Below the pieces are notes generated by a model, which had not been told where the DNA came from, ran no database searches, and saw only the letters and a list, made by a program, of their open reading frames with translations. 64,000 bases of DNA, from positions 125,263,395-125,327,394 of the forward strand of contig OW799234.1 in the NCBI GenBank assembly GCA_941918925.1, in the 5' to 3' direction. Shown here piece by piece: positions 51,443 through 64,000 of this stretch. Position numbers and translations under genes: made by a program. The DNA is from Phyto melanocephala. Its lineage: Eukaryota > Arthropoda > Insecta > Diptera > Rhinophoridae. Within the stretch, counting starts at the first letter, position 1; every line of letters begins with the position of its first letter.

Positions 51443-54375
51443 TAATTTGTGAATACAAAAAAAAAGTATTTTAAAATGTATGAAAATTTTAATTCACAAA
51501 TTTCTAGAAATTAAACAGAACTTTAACAGAACCTATGTGACAATAAAACTTTATTTTAAAAATTTTTTCTAACTAAAATTTTATTTTTAAATAAATATTT
51601 CTCTTAATTCATTACCACAAAGCCACTATATGGTGATAATTTGAGCAACTTAACACTTAGATGAACCCATTCATAAAAAACAAACAACACTGTTTAGAAA
51701 AAGTTTTGCTTTTAATAGTTTGGGCATGAATCGAAACACTGTAAATGCAAGTGATGAGTGCAACACACAGATCTAGAGCAATTAAAATGAATTTTCCGGT
51801 TACTTGACACATTACATAATTTGCATTTCCGTTACACACATAAATGCACCCATACAAACCTGCTGAATTGTAGCCTGGAATGATATGAATATAGGAGTAT
51901 TGGAAAACCATAACATAACTCCAATCAATGCCTAACATGACAAAATTTGTGCTAAAATCATACACAGACTAACAACTTGCAATCACACTAAAGTAAAAAT
52001 TATAAGAAATATTGGTTAACAGAGATGAGTAAATTTATGCATTTACTTGTAAATACATGCATGCATGTACTTATTAAGGAATGATAGATGATTGGGAAGG
52101 ACAAAACGACAGACAGTCAGTCAGACAGACAGAAAGGAAGGATACTTTTGAATATTTCCTATATTTGGGTATAAGTATGTTTGTTTTGTGATGACATACA
52201 ATGTCAACATACATAAGTCTTAAAATAACAACATCAATAACAAACAAAAATTACAATTTAACAAATGCATACTAATAATAAAAACCTTAAACATTTTGTG
52301 CAGCCTACAAAAACCGCAGACAAATGCAACAATGAAGTTTTTCACATAGAAATATTACACACATACAAACACACATACATAAAAACAAATGCATGTATGA
52401 CAATTATGCACAATATCCTTTACTATCATCATTATTATCTCTATCTGTGAATTTGATTTTTGTTGCAAAAATCTACTTGCAATCTTAACTCTGTTAAATG
52501 GGTTTTTTACACTTGTCTCTCTCTACTGCGTCTCATTTCTATAGTTTGTGTTATATGTGTATCTCTATTATGAGTTGCAAATATTCGATTCGTTTTTTGT
52601 TGTTATTCTTATAATTTAGCAAATTAAATGACTTTGCATTTTAAGGGTTTAAGGTAAAATGTATGGCGTTAGAGTAGTGGGCCTGTTAGCAAAAGAATTT
52701 AGTTTTAAAAATTGTAATCGTTGATTTGTTTTAAAATATTGTAATAAGATTTGAATGGGCAGCCTTTATTTGAAAATCACGACTCTAGAAAATTATTTAA
52801 TTGAGATTTTAATTTTCGATTAGGTAGAAAATACCAATTCCCTTAAGACCTAAACTAGTAAAATAAAAACCAAGCAGACGGCAGCCTGTGTTGCCTTAGG
52901 TTTAGCTAGCGCTGAGACATCAGGTGGACTATCTTTTATTAAAATGAACAATCAAGCCCTGAAAATATATTTTCCAGCAGACGTATATAGTTCGGTGTAT
53001 CATTAGCTGTTTTGTAGGTACCCCAACATTTTCAAAAGAAACAAAGCTACTTATTGGTGGCATTGTTTTACTCTTTGCAGCGCGGTGGTATGAAAACTAT
53101 ACCACTTATCTAATAAGTAGTCCTACTCTCTGTGTTCAAAGGCATATTCTAAATAACAATTTTATAAATAAGAAGTTCTATGCCGTTAATGTGCCGAATT
53201 ATCTCATCCATTAGCTCTTGACCAGTGACGACGTTAACCACCCTATATAAGGGGTAAAATTTTCCCTACTTTTGATATTTAAAAAAAAGATTCATATTTT
53301 TTGAACTAAACTTGAGTACCATCAGTCAAGTGAGTACCATCACCTGCGTTATACTTCACACTTGTACAATTTTTTATAAAGAGGATAGTGAAAAACGTGC
53401 TTGCAAATAGAAACACGTTGATAGTAGAAAAATTATGCCACTGCGCTTTATATTCATAACTAAAAACAACAAACTCAAGGACAGTGATATTTCCTATATG
53501 AATCGATGATGAAGTTTATTTCGAAGAGTTTGCATCCACTATCACTTTGATGAAGGTGAAAACCCGGGATGTAGCAGAGTTTTTATCTCTTGTGAACATT
53601 TTGATAACGACGACGATACTCCTTCATTAAATTTATTAAGCAGGCTCGTCATAGTCACCCTACCAAATTGGAGTAAGAAAAACCCAATAGAGAGAACAAA
53701 TTAATTTACTGCCATGAAACAGGGACTGACAGAAGTTATGGAAAACATGGCATCCCATGATAATTTTAATATTTTTAATAAAATTATTACAAAAGAAGTT
53801 ATTGAACATATTGTATTTTAAGCCAACTTATATGCTCAACAATCTGTCAAACGCTACAGTACAACAAATGCCTCACAAAAATAAGCTTTTATAGTAATAA
53901 ACTTAATAATGGGAATAAAACCCAAGGCCAGTTTTAAAGACTAGGAGTTGTCCTGCTTTGACGAATTCCATAAATAAAGCTATCACAGCGCAGTGGTATA
54001 ACAATCATACCACATCCTTTTGCGAAATCCTGTAAATAAAAGCAAATAAAAATCTTCTTTGATTTTTGTCGATTTAAAAATCGGAAATAGCATCGGAAAG
54101 AGTTAACCAATTCTATTCAGACAAAGTCGCAATGTGATATAATATATAACATATTATGTTGCTTTGCCTTATCAATGTTACAATAAAATATGCTCTGATA
54201 AAAAAGGAAATTCTTTATACATAACTACAGTTTTGCATGCACCTTAAGCTTCTTCAAATGAGCTCTTCTAGAATTAACAGGGCACTAGCTGATGCTGTAA
54301 ATTTTATTTGAAAATTTTTATATTAAAAATTTGATTATGAGTAATGGAGTTAATTTTCATTTAAGCAGAGGTCCT
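51443..54375. other. Upstream region with tRNA A-box-like motifs, no gene seen
   Basis: AGCGCGGTGGTATGAAAACT at 53078 and AGCGCAGTGGTATAACAATC at 53990 both look like a tRNA A-box region followed by an inverted ATACCAC. Only the second has a B-box-like GCGAAATCC about 30 nt downstream. A GACAGACAGTCAGTCAGACA low-complexity run lies near 52110. Nothing coding was recognised. Confidence 0.4.
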
Positions 54376-54545
54376 GAGGTCTCGAAAATCCAAAAGCCAA
54401 CGCCAATTGCAGCTATTAGGTGTACAATATGGTGCGGCATCACATCTAAAAATATCACTGGATTTACTTCTTTGAAAAAAAAAAAAAAACAATGGGAACG
54501 CTGTAACTATAAATGGAGAGTGGTATTGGTTGAAATAACGTCCTG
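54376..54545 (+). pseudogene. Tc1/mariner-type transposase fragment
   Basis: Encodes IAAIRCTIWCGITSKNITGF, then TSLKKKKKQWERCNYKW: the segment between the first and second catalytic aspartates (VTVWCG...I.GP.FF) of a mariner-type transposase, broken at the A-run 54477-54489. It is short, with no termini. Confidence 0.5.
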
Positions 54546-57059
54546 CTGTTGAAAATCGTTAACCTTAAAAAAATAATGTTGTAGAAATTCCACAACAAAA
54601 ATTTTTAAAAGATAATCTACAACGAACTCATCATTACGAAGCCGACAACGCAAGTAATTTAAGTGACACTACCCAGCAAGAAAAAAAATTGGAAGTAGCG
54701 CAAAACGAATTACATTTTAAAGACTTCTAAATAAATTGTGTAAAAGCATGGTTCACTATATGCAAAGCAATTTGTCATGAAAGATGTGCTTAAAAATGAA
54801 TGCAACATCATGCAAAATATCTTATACGATTCATGTAAACAAACAAAATTAACTCAAATGACAGCGGATGCTTTTCACCATAAGTTCTGTGCACATGTTA
54901 AAATAGAGTGATAATTAAAGTGATAAAAATATTAATGTAAACACATGATCTCCAATGACACGCTAATGTTAAAATCATTAGTGTTTTCACCTAAATTAAA
55001 TCACTTCGTCACCAGTTGCACCCCTGCAAGTTCACTTTTTTGTCATAGATTTGTTTGCTGGGTATATTCCAAATTTCCATTTTTTATATTTTTTAATCAA
55101 AAAAAAAAAAAAAAAAAATTAAAAATATGTAAACGAAAAATTTATTAAATTTTAAACATCATGGTTTGTTTTGGCCTAACCCGTGAATAGTAATTTGGTT
55201 TTAGGTCCTGTGTTAACTGTATATTTTATGAAAGTAAGCTGTTTTGAATCAAAATTGGTCTATTATGAGTTTTTGTGCATGAAAAGAAAATCATTGCATT
55301 AAATTTTCCTGGGTACTTTGATAAAGTGTAGTCGCTGCGACATATCATTTTGTTTAAGAAATAAAAGAAATATTAAACAGTTGTCAGTGGTATCATTGGC
55401 TTAATGTAATATAAAAAAGATGACGTAGAATAAAAAGTCACAATCGTGTATACATCAGGATTAAGACCTGTTAAAGATAAAACTTAAGTATTTTAAATTA
55501 TTTCACAGCCTGTCAAATGTGTCAAATTAATAACTTTAATTAGAAACCATATTTTTGTTCCTAATAAAAACGGACAGAATTAATGAAAAATTTCAGATTA
55601 AATAAAAAAAATTATTTTTTAAGTCAAATATTTAATAAATCTAATAGCAAAGTACAAGCATTATTTCATTGTAAATAATATCAATTTTCTATAATAGAAA
55701 GACTTTTGTCTTAATGATTGAGCTGACTGTACTGAAATTTCTTCTATATAATAATTTTTGTGTGAAAATCAAATATACAAATTATTTGACCGCATTATTT
55801 TATTTAGAAAATCTAGTCAAATGCTGTCGATTATTGATGATGTTTTCTATACATTAAATAATAAATTTATATATTAGGAAAAAAAATTAAATTTTCTTTT
55901 CAAAAGGCCCCAGATTTTATACACTAATTAAAGTTTCTAAACCAAGTTAAAGACATGCTTTCAAAAACATAAACGAAAGAAGACATACAGAATCTCAATC
56001 ATACCACATAAAGTTGTAAACACATGCAAGTCTTTATCATATAACACCCTTTAATGTTTAAATGCAGTTGTAATCAACTTTGTTTTCTCCAGCCCTGAAC
56101 ACAACTCTTTCTTTCCTCTAACCTCTCTTTCATTAGAATGCAAACAATTATCAAGTTTGTTGCAAAATTCCTTACTTTAGTCATTGGTGCAGGAGTAAGT
56201 AAGAGAAGTTGCAAACATGCAGTTATTTGTGTTAAATGTGTTTCCAATACTATTATTAATTTACCGAATTTCTCAGTCTATCTTCGAAATGCATTTGTTC
56301 TATCCTACACACATGTATGTAGAGTGAGTTGCTTTTATTACTGACACTTCATTTTAGTCTTTACAACACCTCCTTGTGACATTTTGTGACGTTGTGTTTG
56401 TTATTCTGGAGAATAAGTTTTTGGACAGGGTAAAAAAATTATTTTGACATGTTGTCATTTGCAGTGTCATTGCTTATTCTCTACCTTAAGAAATTTATTC
56501 GCTAGTATTTGATTTACGATACGTATGAGTTGTGTTTGTTGTTGTTAGAAGACTTAAAGCAAGATTTTTGGGTAAAAGTATTTTTGTTGAATTAAAAGTA
56601 TTGATTTCATTAAGGGCATCATAATATAACTTAAAATATCGATGGCCAATACAAAAATGTAATTGTTGTTTAAATAAAGTAAAGGTTAGTTGAAACAAGG
56701 AAAAAACGTTACAAGGGCACAGTTGAAATCTGTTTAAGAGACCTAATTTGAAAATAAAGCGATGCAGAACTATTTCATTTGAATTAATTCTATGCTTTTG
56801 TTTTATAGTTATGTTAAAGGTGGAGCAGAATAAATCATTTAATACTAGCTGAAGTGCTTTTTAAAATAAAACGATGCTCATTTAAATTAAAGGAAGTTGT
56901 TTAAATTACTGTCATTTTTCTGCTTACAAACTTACAAACCGGTTTGAAACTAACTGAAATATAAGCACCAAAGCTGCTTCCAGGTTTTCCCTAAAATTAA
57001 TTTTTATAACCGATTTTATATTAGATTAGATACCACTGAGACAGCTAGTATTTATATTA
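54546..57059. other. Upstream region, no gene seen
   Basis: AT-rich. Contains a 20-bp poly-A run near 55099-55118. No domain or repeat recognised. Confidence 0.4.
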
Positions 57060-57640
57060 AAGGGAAGGTTGTGTATGAAGAGGTAAAAATCTAAGATGTT
57101 GTCTTAGATTAAGTGACGAATATATGAGTCAAAGATAGTAGTTACGGCCTTGTCCCTTTTAACCTCCACAATATTGGTATCAAATGAAAGGGCTTTACCA
57201 GTAGAATACATGGCGATGAATAGTATTATTAGATTTACTCCTGACATTAAAACGTATTTCGAAAGACGCCGAACAGTGCGCGTAAAACAAACTATTAATT
57301 GTTTGCAAAATAGTGTTTGCTATGACCAAATCTGTCAGTTCGTCGTCCTGCTTTTGGGTAAAGGGCTATGTTAGTAAAGAGAATTGCTGTATTTTGATCA
57401 ATATTAATCCTTAATGCATTATTATAATTTATTGTTGTATTTTGAAAAACTTTCTGGCCAGAGGAATCACCCTTCAATATGACTTAAAAAATAACGATGA
57501 TCAAAACGCCACAGTCAAAAGTTAATGGTATTTGTATACCTCAATTGAAAGGCATTTGTATTGCTGATAAGTAATTTCAATAGAGTGATGCCACATTTCT
57601 AAGAAAACGATTTGTGGTTATCTGGCCACCATTTTCATGT
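57060..57640 (-). repeat. Dispersed repeat, inverted relative of 12470-12780
   Basis: TTTAACCTCCACAATATTGG (57158-57177) followed by TATCAAATGAAAGGGCT is the complement of 12535-12570. Further sentences such as TCAATTGAAAGGCATTTG are typical of old repeated DNA of flies, but no termini or coding region are visible. Confidence 0.5.
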
Positions 57641-58105
57641 GGTTTGATGCAAGTAAGTTATTGTGTTTAGGGATATGTACAGTCCCAGGTCTGGACAGAT
57701 AAACTAAAAGCACTGGTATATTCTACACTTTTTTTCAAACGCTTTTCTTAAATATAGATATAGTAATAGACTGTAAAAGGCCCGAGAGAGTAAAACTTGC
57801 AGGCAACGCTTTAAAAGCGTTAAACAAGTCGTGGCGGATACATGCCCAAAATCAAAGTTTCCTTTAATTCCTGTTAAAATAATTATTTCATAAAATGAGA
57901 TAAATAAGTAATAAAGTTGATAAGTTAGATATTTAAAAAGTTTTTCTTTGTTTAATTTCCATTAAGGTCTCTCCGCGTATTTTTTGCGTATTGTCAAAGA
58001 TTTTGCAAATGTTTACAATTTTTTAAAGCCATTGAAATTATTACGTAAGTTATGCGTTTGAAAAATTATTAAGTTATTAAGATATTATTAAAAAAACATT
58101 AGAAC

Positions 58106-58244
58106 ATATTGTTTTTATTTCTTCGAGCTAAAGATCACTTTTTTTATAAAAATTATTATTTTATTCCGATATTTCGCTACCACATAAAATAATAATTTTT
58201 ATATAAAAAAAGTGATCTTTAGCTCGAAGAAATAAAAACAATAT
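58106..58244. repeat. Near-perfect 139-bp hairpin carrying half of the hammerhead-like motif in its loop
   Basis: Arms of about 60 bp (ATATTGTTTTTATTTCTTCG ... and its complement) enclose a ~19-nt loop TCCGATATTTCGCTACCAC. The loop, read on the minus strand, gives GGTAGCGAAATATCGG, as in the element at 38008-38200. The CTGANGA half is missing. The outer arm AGCTAAAGATCACTTTTT also resembles AGCTTTAGATCAACTTTTTT at 38028. Confidence 0.8.
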
Positions 58245-58899
58245 ATTAATATAAAAAGATCGAAGAAATTTACACAATATTTTAAAAAACATTACAAAAA
58301 TTATTTTTTGTTTTATTGGAAGTTCTTTTTTAGTTTTTCTGGTTCTTCTCCGTCCACACTTTTCAAGTGTTATTAAATACCATTTGAGCTGCTTTGTCAT
58401 TTTCATCGATTTTTTTTTTTGGCTCAATTCCTCTTTTGACCGACGACCGGCACCATTTAATTAACTTGAATTCTAGACAGTATGATAGATTTGCTTCTCG
58501 ATTCACCAAAAACACATTATTATTTTAGTACCATTTGAACTCCGCTTAGCTTTAATAGCAAGAGAGAAGATCGGACCGAAAAAAAAATTACACATCACAT
58601 GTTGTATATCAAAATAACATAAATATATATTTCTTACTTTCTTTTGTTGTCCATCACAAAGGCTCTGCCAAAAATGCAGATGGCTTGCCTTAACAGAAAC
58701 TGTCATCTGATATTCTCAGTAACTCTGCAATATAAAATTGCTGGCTACAAGAAGTTAGCAAAAACATATGTCTCGTCGTCCATGATGTAGTAATTAATAT
58801 TTCAATAAAACCACTTTTTAAACTTTTGACACGATCTCTTTTTTTTATTCAATGTTTGTTACAGCATTTTTGTCTTGAATTTTTTTGTGCTTAAAAATT

Positions 58900-59110
58900 G
58901 TCGTCCACAACAGTAATCTACTTTTAGAGTGACTTTTCTCTCCGAAATGATGGGACTCCTTTTCAACATAGCACTGATTTTTTTGGCCCCATTTTGATCA
59001 CAAATGTTTTTTGTGTCTTTCAGAAGCTGCCTGGCGAATGGTCCCCAGGTTGTCCTTCAACTTGCTTACAACTCTTAAACCATATTTAGGTAAACTTTTG
59101 GTATGCTCAA
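58900..59110 (-). pseudogene. Possible Tc1/IS630-like transposase N-terminal fragment
   Basis: The minus strand reads YGLRVVSKLKDNLGTIRQAA, SERHKK, stop, and in other frames KKSVLC and FRREKS. It resembles the linker/second helix of IS630/Tc1-type transposases (VSKLKDNPGTTLRQAA-like). It is short and frameshifted; the assignment is tentative. Confidence 0.3.
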
Positions 59111-59218
59111 TAAGGGTGATTTTAAAAGTATTAAAAGTGCTTTTTTTAAACCTTAAATTCGTTTAAAATTTGGAATTGAACAAAAGGTTCTTGTACTAGA
59201 ATTTATATACATAAAAAT

Positions 59219-59868
59219 AAGTGTACAGTGCACGCAAAGAAAAACCATGGTTACGACATGATCACGACGGTCATATTATTTTTTCTAAAACAATATTAGG
59301 TTGTCCAAAACAATTAGTAGTTATTTTTGTTTCATTTCATCATATATTTGGTCACGATAATCAAGCATTTGCTTGAATTGTATCATTTAATGTTTACTTT
59401 TCGTAAAAATTTCAAAATGGTTATCATTTAAAAATAGTATGATTTAAAAAAATTAATTTGACAAAAATAGCATCGTATTCAAAAACATTAAAAATTACAA
59501 ATAATCAATTAATAATATGTGAGAAAACAGTGAGATTACAAATTAATCAAGCTATGATTTTTTATTAACAATAATTTGATTTCAATTGTTCTTCTTCTTG
59601 CTGAATAAATTTTTATTATTTTAAAAGTTTGAGATGTCAAAAAAAGGAACAAAAATTTTGAAAAATTAAATAAAATTTAAAAATAAACGAGAAAATGTAA
59701 AAAATTGTAGTCATATATATGATTATTGAATGATGCTTAAATTAAACATAATAATGATAACTGGTAACCATTATTATTTTTCACCATAATCATACAATTC
59801 AATCATAGTATGTTGCTCTTCGATTATGGTTACCACAACCATATTTTTTCTTTGCGTGTGTACACTTT
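59219..59868. mobile_element. ~650-bp MITE with AAGTGTACA..CACGCAAAGAAAAA inverted ends
   Basis: Left end AAGTGTACAGTGCACGCAAAG then AAAAACCATGGTTACG; the right end complements to AAAGTGTACACACGCAAAG then AAAAAATATGGTTGTGGTAA. The interior is AT-rich with further ACCATAATCAT/ATGATTATGG-type inverted motifs and no ORF. Confidence 0.7.
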
Positions 59869-62800
59869 GATGTAACACCGATTTAACCAAAATTTCAGGA
59901 TACGTTGTGGATAGATTGTAGATGTGATGTTTACACGAAATCGGACCAGTAGTTCCGGAGATATAGCATTAGGTCTTTCCTATATATTCCCATACAAAAA
60001 TCAACAGAATATCCTCCATTTCATATACTATATTTTTTACTCTCATGAGAAAAGTTACCAAACCATGTATCGTAATGTTTTATGTGTACAATGACAGTCG
60101 GTAGTTTTAATTGGAACTGAATAGGTTCTGAGGAGTTAGTTATACCCTCAAGTGAATGTGAATGAATGTGATGCAAAAAAATTGTTGGGGCCAGATGAGG
60201 GACCCGGGTTCTGCTTATTTAATATAAAAAAGTTGTACACTTATTTCAAATCCTAGGGAACAAAATTTTTGAAATTTAAGTAATTTTTTTTAAGAATGTT
60301 TTTAAAACAAAGGAGTACTCAACCGCTAATAGCGTTGCGTTGTTGCGCAGGCTAATAAGTGAAATTGGCAGAGTAGTCTAAGCTGGAGAAAAATTAAACA
60401 CAAATATTATTCAATCCACAGGATATAGTAACAAATTGAAAAAAAAAAATCTGATTTATTAAACGCGGTCCTTAAATACTTGTTGCTTTGTATCTAATTT
60501 TATTCATATTATGTAGAAAGTATAACTTAACTCTAATGCTTATCACTAAATTTACAATTTCTTTTTGCAGTAATTTTTATACATAAAAACACATTTATCA
60601 AAGTTTATCAGTTTCCAAAATGTAAGCGTAAATAATCACACTATTGAAGTCAATTATATCAATGAAATAACTTTTATAAAATTTAATTAAAATACATATA
60701 AATGATCTTGAATGCTTTGAAACATAAATTTTTGTTCGCATTAGGTTAATATTTGATGAAATATACGCAATACATAAATGTTTACTTAATTAAATTTGTT
60801 TTCGAGTTTTAACAAATTCCAATATCAAACATTTGTTATATATTTTGACGATAATTATTGAACAGATATTGCCGCCACATCTATTTAAGCAAATATTGGC
60901 CAAATGTTAACGGAGCTTAAGGCAATACAACAAAACCTTAATTCGCACAATTTTATACAAAACTTAACTCTGTAAAATTTTAAGTAAACATGTCTGCTAA
61001 TAATACATAACCATTTCATATCATAAACGAAGTACAAAATCATATATTTAATGCATTTAAATATTTTAATTAGTCACCAATAATAAAAATTTAGATTTTA
61101 AACAAAATGTAAATCAAGGATCAAGTAATAAAATTTTTTTATATTTGATTAGAAACTTTTAGCTGTCTTAAGCATTAGGCCAATAATTGGTTTTTTTTAA
61201 ATCATATTTTAAAAATTATAGAAATTTCTTAAAATATTTTTTTACCTTTTCACTAAAAAACCACACAAAAACACATTTATTTTTCTTAAATTTAATCCAC
61301 TAAATGCTGTTCACTCTTGCCGAAGACGTTGATTGTATTTGAACCAAAAAACCACTAAAATGTGGCCACATATGATGGATAGGTGGGTTTAATATTTGGA
61401 GGTGGTTTTATATTTTTATTGTTTTTCTTTTTGTTTCATTTAAACATACAACCGCCAAATAAATTCTGACACAATTTTTATTTCTTTGTTTTGCACAATT
61501 TCAAATGATTGTTTGTGTTGTTTGGATCAAATAAAATAAATTGCACTGCACACACGTTTCATTTTCTTGTTTTATTTATTTTTATTTTTTAATATTTCTT
61601 GCACATGACACGAAGGGCGAGAATGCGTTTAGTTGTTGCGTCAGTGACGATGTGTGGAAATTTTGTGTTGATTTTATTTTTTGGTTGCGTTTTTTGGTTT
61701 GGTTTTCATTTGTGGGGTTTTATTGTTGTTTTTTTCTCAATTTTATTTCAAGTGATTTTTTTTAAATTTTTTTTATGTTAAATTTTGAAGCGCCAAAGTT
61801 AGCCAACCAGTAGTAGTATTAGTCTCTAGTAGTGGTAGTAGTCATTTTGTACATGTAGCCAAAATAATACAAAAACAAAAGAAGAAAAAAAAGCAATACT
61901 AAAAAACAGAAACAAAAACAAACACTCAATTTATGTTGTTTTTGCTGTACATTGGAGCCACTGTAATAAAGATGATGTTGATGAGTACATGAGAGCGCAA
62001 GTGTTGTTTTGCTATTAAAAGTAAAATAAAGACAACAACAACAGCATAAAGTATCCAAAAACATTTATATCAAATGGAGATGAGTTTACAGTTACTGCAT
62101 GATGATTTGTAGTTGTTTTTGTTGCTGAATACTTTGTCTGCAAAGTTGGCTGCTAATGGTTGGTTGACTGGTTGGTATGCCTGCAGGTTTATTTTTCTTT
62201 TCATCTTTGTTGTTTTATTTTGGGTTGTTTGTATTGCTTTATTATGCTGCGAAAGAGTTAGTGAGAGTATGTGCGTGTGTTTATGTACGATCTACATATG
62301 TATGCACATTCTTTTCCTCTGTAGAATAATTGTTGGTTTTTTTGTCTATGCATGCATGTTTTAATTAGTCTCTTGCTTCATGTGTGCTAAATTGTTTTTG
62401 TGTTTTATATTCTCTCGATAATATTATGCAGTGTGCTTCTTTATTTCCTTTTTTATTGGGGAGCCCGACCATATGCCCTCACTTTTAAAGAAGTCACTTG
62501 TATGAATGTATGAATTAATTTAGAATTTGTGTTTGCTTTTTGTACTCTAGGGAATTTCTTCACAAATTAATCCTTTTGCAGTATTGTGTACAATATATGG
62601 TGGGCTCTTTAGTACTTTACACAAAAAAAAGAAATTTTTAATTTATTAATAAAAACAAATTTGGCGTAAAAAATTTTTTTATCTCTATTCTAATACTATA
62701 CAAAAAATTACTTTTTTTTTAAATTGAACGTGCTGGCATTTGTTCTCCTACATAAATAAATATTTTTTTTTTATTTAACAACGGCGAAAAGAATTTAATT

Positions 62801-64000
62801 AATAAAAATCAACGTAGACGAGTTTTATTTTTGTTTTCGCAATAAAACGCAAACACATTTGTAACTTAAAGAACTCGCTTGTATCAAATCAGAGCTAATT
62901 GTTTATGTCAAATTAAAAATAAAATTTGATTTGCTTAGATTTAATTTTTATAATTTAAAAATTTTAAAACAATAAAGAAAATTAGCCTTTTAAAGAAGAG
63001 TACTTTTTGAAATTTATAATTCTATACATTTATATTCGTTTTTAACAAAATGTGTACAGAAGGTCTATATGTGTTCTACAACTTTGAAATATATTCATAT
63101 GTTTACAGTATTTCTCAATAAATTCTCACCAGCACAAGAGAGTTAAAACTCTCTTTCTGCAACACTTGCATTAAAAACTAACATATTCTGCAAAAAAAAA
63201 AATTAATAGAGAATGAATGCAGGCATTTGAGTAAAAATGCATTTTGAAAACTGCACAAGTTGTTGAAATGGAAGTGCACTTTTTTCGCTGCTATTGTTAT
63301 CTGTGGCCTACCAGAAAATTGTGTTAAATTATTTCAACTTTGGGGTGGTTAAGAACTTTACTCAAACAAACTCAAATGCATAAAATCTTAAACATTTAAA
63401 GGACTTTAACCCTGGTTTGGATAGTTAGGAGGGAAACAATACTCACATGTATATCATTTTTAAGTTTTAGATATTTTATACACATTTCTTTTTAAATACA
63501 CATAGATTTTTTCTAGATCTTAAACATGCATACAAACCATATAGTTTATATATTTGTTTATATGTTTGTACATGTGTGTGTGTACATTTGTTTGTACTAT
63601 TTTTTTCTGTGTTGCATTCTTTATTGCCTTTTGTGGCAAATGCAGATTTTCGGTTATTACCAAAAACTAACCACGTTTTGTGGTATTGAAGTTGTGTGGA
63701 ATAATATTGGTAGGCCATAAGTTGTGTTGTTATGTTTACTTTGATTTTCCACAAATAATACACAAGTTTTTTTATTTTTTCATATATTTTACAAAAAGAA
63801 ATTTTAAGGATTTATTTTTCCAGAAAATAAATTCAATAAATGCACTTATGCATACATATAAACATATGTGAGCATTTTGAGGTAATCATATGGATATTCA
63901 TATATTTGCGTATTACATTTTGTTTAAATATGTGTGATTTTTGTATTTTTTTTTTTTTTAATATTTATTTATTTGTTATTGTGACTTTTTAAAATCAAAT
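59869..64000. other. Distal upstream region, no gene seen
   Basis: About 59930-60170 has the style of an old dispersed repeat (CGGACCAGTAGTTCCGGAGA then TATAGCATTA). The remainder is AT-rich, with T-rich and CA-rich runs at 61560-62370 and 63540-63600 that create Phe/Cys-rich open frames on both strands. No exon with splice support or recognisable domain was found. Confidence 0.45.

Noticed and set aside
53460..53820. Possible piggyBac- or other transposase-like coding remnant
   Set aside because: Short Asp/Glu-rich phrases can be read, but no family motif could be anchored.
58161..58200. Complete hammerhead ribozyme in the 58-kb hairpin loop
   Set aside because: Only the GGTAGC-GAAA half is present; the CTGANGA half is missing.
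61541..62364. Several Phe/Cys/Val-rich open frames on both strands
   Set aside because: Produced by T-rich and TG-rich low-complexity sequence; they look like membrane segments only because TTT/TTG codons dominate.

Overview
The window is eukaryotic, AT-rich and transposon-rich, and most likely comes from a higher fly (a calyptrate such as a muscid or blow fly). The evidence is an arthropod-type Runt-domain gene split by introns of more than 10 kb, degraded non-LTR retrotransposons, mariner/Tc1-like and pogo-like transposon fossils, and many MITEs. There are no operons, CRISPR arrays or rRNA genes, and I found no confident tRNA gene.

One gene dominates. It is a RUNX (Runt-domain) transcription factor on the minus strand, and I can place three coding exons by homology and splice sites: 37294-36772 (start codon, Asn/Thr-rich N-terminus, first two-thirds of the Runt domain), 21357-21244 (end of the Runt domain) and 11164-11063 (conserved Gln/Phe-rich post-Runt segment). 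The introns between them are 15.4 kb and 10.1 kb. A third intron runs off the window at base 1, so the C-terminus, including any Groucho-binding tail, is not present. A strong acceptor at 37570-37571 implies one or more 5' noncoding exons upstream. A splice-flanked 255-bp block at 46385-46131 is a candidate for one of them.

Layout on the plus-strand scale: 1-11062 is intron 3 (Helitron-like end, LTR-like promoter, several MITEs, mariner fossil, SINE-like unit, retroelement fossil with a 244-bp tandem duplication). 11165-21243 is intron 2 (dead 1-kb Tc1/mariner-type element, two TIR elements, one of them carrying five copies of TGTAACGTCCGTAACG, and an octamer cluster near exon 2). 21358-36771 is intron 1 (retroelement 3' ends, deleted mariner-type elements, a pogo-like element). 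37570-64000 is upstream of the first coding exon and is again transposon-rich, with no recognisable protein-coding gene other than transposon remnants.

The most interesting non-genic signals are a hammerhead-ribozyme-like core inside a 193-bp inverted-repeat element (38008-38200) with a half-motif relative in a 139-bp hairpin (58106-58244), the five-copy GTAACG-TCC-GTAACG array, and two transposons 22 kb apart that share the same internal deletion. All coordinates were read by eye; boundaries of degraded repeats are approximate.
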